IMG/VR virus record: IMGVR_UViG_3300043429_000671
Location: 1-49,467 of that record
Direction: 5' to 3' (one strand)
From: a virus
Length of the DNA: 49,467 nucleotides
The notes beneath the pieces were generated by a model that saw only the letters and a program-made list of their open reading frames with translations, did no database searches and was not told where the DNA came from. The translations under genes and the position numbers were made by a program. Numbering within the stretch: position 1 is the stretch's first letter; each line of letters begins with the position of its first letter. Below, in pieces: positions 45,893-49,467 of this stretch.

Positions 45893-47024
45893 AAAAGCTT
45901 ATATTGTTGTTGGAATCGGACACGGGGACGAGGGAAAGGGAACAGTGACTGACTATATAACATCAGTTACCAAGAGTTCATTGGTTGTTAGATTTTCTGG
46001 CGGGGCACAATGCGCCCATAATGTTCACGTTAGAAATAAACATTTTTGTTTTAAACAGCTATCCGCAGGAACTTTTGCAGGTGCGGATACACTTTTATTA
46101 GATAGTGTAATCGTAAATCCTATTCTTCTTATTCATGAGATGCGAGATTTTGAAAGCAAATTCGGATTTCTTCCAAAAGTTTATGTTCATGAAAATGCAT
46201 TAGTTACTACTCCTTATCATATCTATGCAAATCGCATTGAAGAGAAGGTTAATAATCATGGGTCTGTAGGTCTTGGGATTTATAAAACCGTCGAATATGC
46301 ACAAAAATATAATCCACTTAAAATAGGTGACTTATCCAGTATAAGGAATTCTTTTTTAGATATACATATATTTGATATTATTTCTAATTTCAGGGACGAG
46401 ATTGGTCCTAAAGATTATGAGAAGGATGAAAATTGGGAAGGATTGTTTGTTGATGATCATGAAGAAGAGCAAGATTTAATTTCTATATATAAAAATATTG
46501 AAGCCTTCATCACAATTGTGAATGATGAAGATTGTAAGAAATTGATTAATAATTCAGAAATCGTGGTATTTGAGGGAGCACAAGGAGCACTTCTTGATAA
46601 AGATCGTGGATTTTTACCTCATGTCTCTGCTACCGATACAACGACACAATTAGCAGAAGATTTCCTAAAGAGGATCGATTATGACGGGCATATTCTTCGT
46701 ATAGGTATCACACGGTCTTATGCAACGAGACATGGAAATGGACCACTTCCAACAGAAGTAAAGGGTATAGTGTTAAAAGGCGAAGATAACACATACAATG
46801 AATGGCAGAAAGGATTTCGTGTAGGGACACTAGACTATGACTCCCTTAGATATGCATTATCATTTACTAAGGTTGATAAATTATTTGTAACCTGTTTGGA
46901 TAATGATCCCTTTTATAAGGATGAGTTTTATCTCAGTCGTGCATTCGGTATCGCAATAGAATTGAAGCTGCCTTTATTTGGTTATTCTTTTGGCAAGGAT
47001 CGTAGTCATAAAATTTTAATGTAA
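45882..47024 (+). CDS. Adenylosuccinate synthetase-like enzyme (PurA family)
   Basis: 380 aa from MKNKKAYIVVGIG, shorter than bacterial PurA (about 430). GHGDEGKG at 13-20 keeps the catalytic Asp of PurA (the P-loop-like GDEGKG), with His for the usual Trp. SGGAQCAHNV replaces GG.NAGHT, keeping the His. VVFEGAQGALLD, PHVSATDTT and TRHGNGPLPTE match the family. PurA joins IMP and Asp with GTP. The Asp is typical of PurA; phage PurZ enzymes that make 2-aminoadenine precursors normally change it, so PurZ is less likely but not excluded. Confidence 0.88.
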   Translation: MKNKKAYIVVGIGHGDEGKGTVTDYITSVTKSSLVVRFSGGAQCAHNVHVRNKHFCFKQLSAGTFAGADTLLLDSVIVNPILLIHEMRDFESKFGFLPKVYVHENALVTTPYHIYANRIEEKVNNHGSVGLGIYKTVEYAQKYNPLKIGDLSSIRNSFLDIHIFDIISNFRDEIGPKDYEKDENWEGLFVDDHEEEQDLISIYKNIEAFITIVNDEDCKKLINNSEIVVFEGAQGALLDKDRGFLPHVSATDTTTQLAEDFLKRIDYDGHILRIGITRSYATRHGNGPLPTEVKGIVLKGEDNTYNEWQKGFRVGTLDYDSLRYALSFTKVDKLFVTCLDNDPFYKDEFYLSRAFGIAIELKLPLFGYSFGKDRSHKILM

Positions 47025-47025
47025 T

Positions 47026-47781
47026 ATGGAAATATCTGGTAATATAAATTATGATTTTATAAAATCTTATACTCCTGATTTTTTTGATAAAAATCCTAAT
47101 TTGGATTTTGCACTAATGAGGAAGGCTATTACCGGGACTTACCCAGAGAAAGTTACATTTTCGATGACAGTTCCTGATAGTTTAATCAGTTGGATCAGTA
47201 AGAAACCTAGTAAAATACGTTGTGATTTGAATAAAATTGCAAAAAGGCTCGACGAATATAATCTAGAGGTTGTTCCATTAACCCATACCTTGTTGGATGA
47301 ATGGTATATTGGATATAAAAATTTCTTACATAGTATCGCACACGGCATTGATCGTGTGGATGTACAAAGAATAAAAAATAATATAGGCGAATATCTACTA
47401 GTTATTGGTAGAGATTCGCTTGGATCAATACGTGGTGGAAGTATTCTTAAAAATCTTGACGAGAAATTATCTTATTCATATGCATGGTATTCTGATGAGT
47501 TTAAGAAGAATGGTGGCAGCACGGCATGTATCTTAAAAAGTATAGAATATGCTATAAGCAACGGATTTGAAACATTTTCTCTGGGTTTAGATACTAACTT
47601 ATATGGTGGGCATTTATCGTTTGGGTTGTTACATTATAAGGATTCGCTCATGGAACCAATAAAACCGAACGGAGTTAATATGTATAAAATCTTCATAAAT
47701 CCCAATACCACTAAATCTTTCTGTTATTTTATTCAAAGCGATAAAAAATTGAAAAAAGTGATTATTAATAAGAAAGTCTGA
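47026..47781 (+). CDS. GNAT-like acyltransferase
   Basis: 251 aa. Central LLVIGRDSLGSIRGGSILKNLDEKLSY, then a helix and FKKNGGSTACILKSIEYAISNGFETFSLG read as a GNAT/FemAB-type fold with an acetyl-CoA-like loop. Substrate unknown. Follows the PurA-like gene with one base between. Confidence 0.6.
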   Translation: MEISGNINYDFIKSYTPDFFDKNPNLDFALMRKAITGTYPEKVTFSMTVPDSLISWISKKPSKIRCDLNKIAKRLDEYNLEVVPLTHTLLDEWYIGYKNFLHSIAHGIDRVDVQRIKNNIGEYLLVIGRDSLGSIRGGSILKNLDEKLSYSYAWYSDEFKKNGGSTACILKSIEYAISNGFETFSLGLDTNLYGGHLSFGLLHYKDSLMEPIKPNGVNMYKIFINPNTTKSFCYFIQSDKKLKKVIINKKV

Positions 47782-47817
47782 AAGAAAAGACATTAACGAT
47801 AAGTATATCTCAGCAGT

Positions 47818-49467
47818 ATGAAAACTCTCATTTTATCTTTACTCATATGCTTTTTTCCTTTTAGTGGAAATGCCTATAATGATTTAGACAGACATTTACA
47901 AAAATTTTATGTCGAAAACAAAGTAAAAGGCGACCCTACGAAAGTGGACGATCATACATGGCTCAAACGAACCTATTTAACTGTTGCAGGAAGAATACCT
48001 ACTCTTTCCGAAACACAAGAATTTATAAAAAATAAGGAGCCCGTTAAGAAAAATAAAATTGTTGAGAAACTTTTACATTCAGAAGACTATGTGAATAATT
48101 TGTATAATTTCTGGGCTGATATATTTAGAATTCGTCCAGAAAGACTTTCTGATGGTACTGGTATTCTTAAGGCATATCCTTATATGGATTATGTGCGTGA
48201 TTCTATTCGTGCTGATAAGCCATATGATAAATTTATATTCGATCTTCTCACTGCAACAGGGAAATACAGTGATAATGGTGCCACAGGATATATGCTCCGT
48301 GATACGGGTATGCCTTTAGATAACCTAGCCACCACTTTACAACTGTTCATTGCCACCGATTTAAGTTGTGCCCAATGCCATGATGACCCATTTCAGGAAT
48401 ACACACAAAGACAGTTTTTTGAGATGGCAGCATTTTTCAACACATTAGATAATAGAGAGTCGAGAAAAGAGTATGGTGATATTTTAAAAAAGGTCGATCA
48501 AGAAATTAAAGAGATTACGAAACAAGATCGTATAGATAATAATGTTAGACAACTTCTTTCTGCAAATCTTTTCAATTTAAAAGATAATGATGCAAAAGAA
48601 ATGAAGCTTCCTCATGACTATAAATATTCAGATGCAAAGCCTTTTGATGTCGTTAAACCGTTAACCCTTGATAGTAAATTGAAGGTAGTTGATTCTAATA
48701 AAAGAGAAGAATTGTCTAAATGGATAGTAGAACATGAGAATTTTTCACTTGCAGTATCTAATCGTATTTGGGGATTAATCGTCGGCACCCCTTTAATTAG
48801 TCCAGAGACTAGTTTTGTATTAACAGATTATAATACAGGTTCGGTTTTAAAGTATTTAGGTGATTATCTCAAGGCGCATGGCTATAGTATCAAAGAACTT
48901 ATCAGACATATAATAGAATCTGATTTCTACAATAGAGTGGCATACACAGGACCAACGACATTGTATAATTTTCAGTCTGTACAGATACAAAGACTACCAT
49001 CATATCAGATATGGGATAATATATTAACTCTGGTAATCCCTGATACAAATTATTCTAAAATCGTTTTCGATGAATATTCTAATTTAATTGAAATAGATTG
49101 GAATAATGTTAGTGGGAAAGGTCTTTTAGAAAAGATGGAAACCATACGAGCATATGATAGTAATATCACTAAGAATACTCTAAAATATAAGAACATAGAT
49201 TTGATACGATCTGCATTTATAGTAAACCGAAATAGTTTTGTCGGTCAGTTTTTACGTGAGTATGGTAGCTCCGATAGAATACTAATAGATTCTACTGATA
49301 ACAAAGGAAGTATAACACAAATTCTTATGTTGATGAATTCTCCTTTATTCGAATTGGTGACAAGTAAAGAGTCTATTATTTCTTCCATGTCTAAGGAAGA
49401 AATTTTTTCTACCGTTTTAACTCGGAATCCTAATATCGAGGAACGTGCAATAATTAATAAAACAGAA
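47818..49467 (+). CDS. Secreted DUF1549/DUF1553-type protein with CxxCH motif, partial
   Basis: 550 codons are open to the window end, no stop. Residues 1-19 form a signal peptide (MKTLILSLLICFFPFSGNA). DUF1549 landmarks: HTWLKRTYLTVAGRIPTLSE near 46-65 and CAQCHDDPF at 184-192, a heme c-type CxxCH. DUF1553-like text follows: SNRIWGLIVGTPLI and GYSIKELIRHIIESDFYNR. These proteins belong mostly to Planctomycetota and Verrucomicrobiota, where they are secreted. In a phage it is unexpected and implies acquisition from such a host. Confidence 0.85.
   Translation, partial: MKTLILSLLICFFPFSGNAYNDLDRHLQKFYVENKVKGDPTKVDDHTWLKRTYLTVAGRIPTLSETQEFIKNKEPVKKNKIVEKLLHSEDYVNNLYNFWADIFRIRPERLSDGTGILKAYPYMDYVRDSIRADKPYDKFIFDLLTATGKYSDNGATGYMLRDTGMPLDNLATTLQLFIATDLSCAQCHDDPFQEYTQRQFFEMAAFFNTLDNRESRKEYGDILKKVDQEIKEITKQDRIDNNVRQLLSANLFNLKDNDAKEMKLPHDYKYSDAKPFDVVKPLTLDSKLKVVDSNKREELSKWIVEHENFSLAVSNRIWGLIVGTPLISPETSFVLTDYNTGSVLKYLGDYLKAHGYSIKELIRHIIESDFYNRVAYTGPTTLYNFQSVQIQRLPSYQIWDNILTLVIPDTNYSKIVFDEYSNLIEIDWNNVSGKGLLEKMETIRAYDSNITKNTLKYKNIDLIRSAFIVNRNSFVGQFLREYGSSDRILIDSTDNKGSITQILMLMNSPLFELVTSKESIISSMSKEEIFSTVLTRNPNIEERAIINKTE

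Noticed and set aside
45882-47024. Calling the enzyme PurZ and the phage a Z-genome phage
   Set aside because: The Asp of GDEGKG is kept and no MazZ or DatZ gene is visible in the window.
1-49467. CRISPR arrays, insertion sequences or an integration site
   Set aside because: No direct repeats with regular spacers, no terminal inverted repeats around a transposase and no integrase were seen. The only tandem array is the coding Thr repeat.

Overview
The window is part of a large, AT-rich tailed-phage genome of the contractile-tailed, T4-related kind. Four T4 core functions can be recognised: a gp4-like head-completion nuclease (2045-2536), a gp19-like tail tube protein (36360-37040), an RNase H-type 5'-3' exonuclease (39591-40523) and a gp44-like clamp-loader ATPase (41758-42663). 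Genes are dense, small and often overlap as ATGA; TAA, TAG and TGA all serve as stops, so the code looks standard. The host is not shown directly. The best clue is the gene running off the right end (47818 onward), a secreted DUF1549/DUF1553-type protein with a CxxCH motif, a family typical of Planctomycetota and Verrucomicrobiota.

Layout. (1) 1-2.5 kb: a lipoprotein, a homing endonuclease, and two copies of the 3' end of the gp4 gene, one intact and one a remnant. (2) 2.5-14.6 kb, minus strand: a late operon of a 1706-aa virion protein, two smaller virion proteins, a protein with a threonine-rich mucin-like tail, two glycosyltransferases, two methyltransferases and two small membrane or coiled-coil proteins. 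(3) 14.6-33.5 kb: a tRNA array with about 26 well-folded tRNAs covering all amino acids except Phe (Thr tentatively), six tRNA-like or broken tRNAs, two candidate structured RNAs, three HNH nuclease genes and many tiny early-type genes (YqeY-like, cupin, tyrosine phosphatase, YopX, SLOG, TIM barrel, zinc ribbons). (4) 33.5-36.3 kb: phage IF-1, a metallopeptidase and a short TilS. (5) 36.3-40.8 kb, minus strand: tail tube, small zinc proteins and the exonuclease. (6) 40.8-49.5 kb, plus strand: clamp loader, RNA ligase, VWA protein, LAGLIDADG endonuclease, PurA-like enzyme, GNAT-like protein and the DUF1549 protein.

Putting it together. The phage carries much of its own decoding equipment (tRNAs, TilS for the Ile-CAU tRNA, IF-1, an RNA ligase that could repair tRNAs). 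Promoter placement is striking. Late genes have a T4-like [GATN]ATAA[AG]TA box usually ending 5 nt before the ATG, and several early genes have TTGACA-N16/17-TAnnnT with the -10 box ending 5-7 nt before the ATG. This predicts leaderless mRNAs, which fits with few Shine-Dalgarno sequences and a phage-encoded IF-1. The virion operon couples a Thr-rich protein with sugar-transfer and methylation genes, suggesting a glycosylated, methylated fibre. All functional calls were made by reading motifs by eye; no database search was run.
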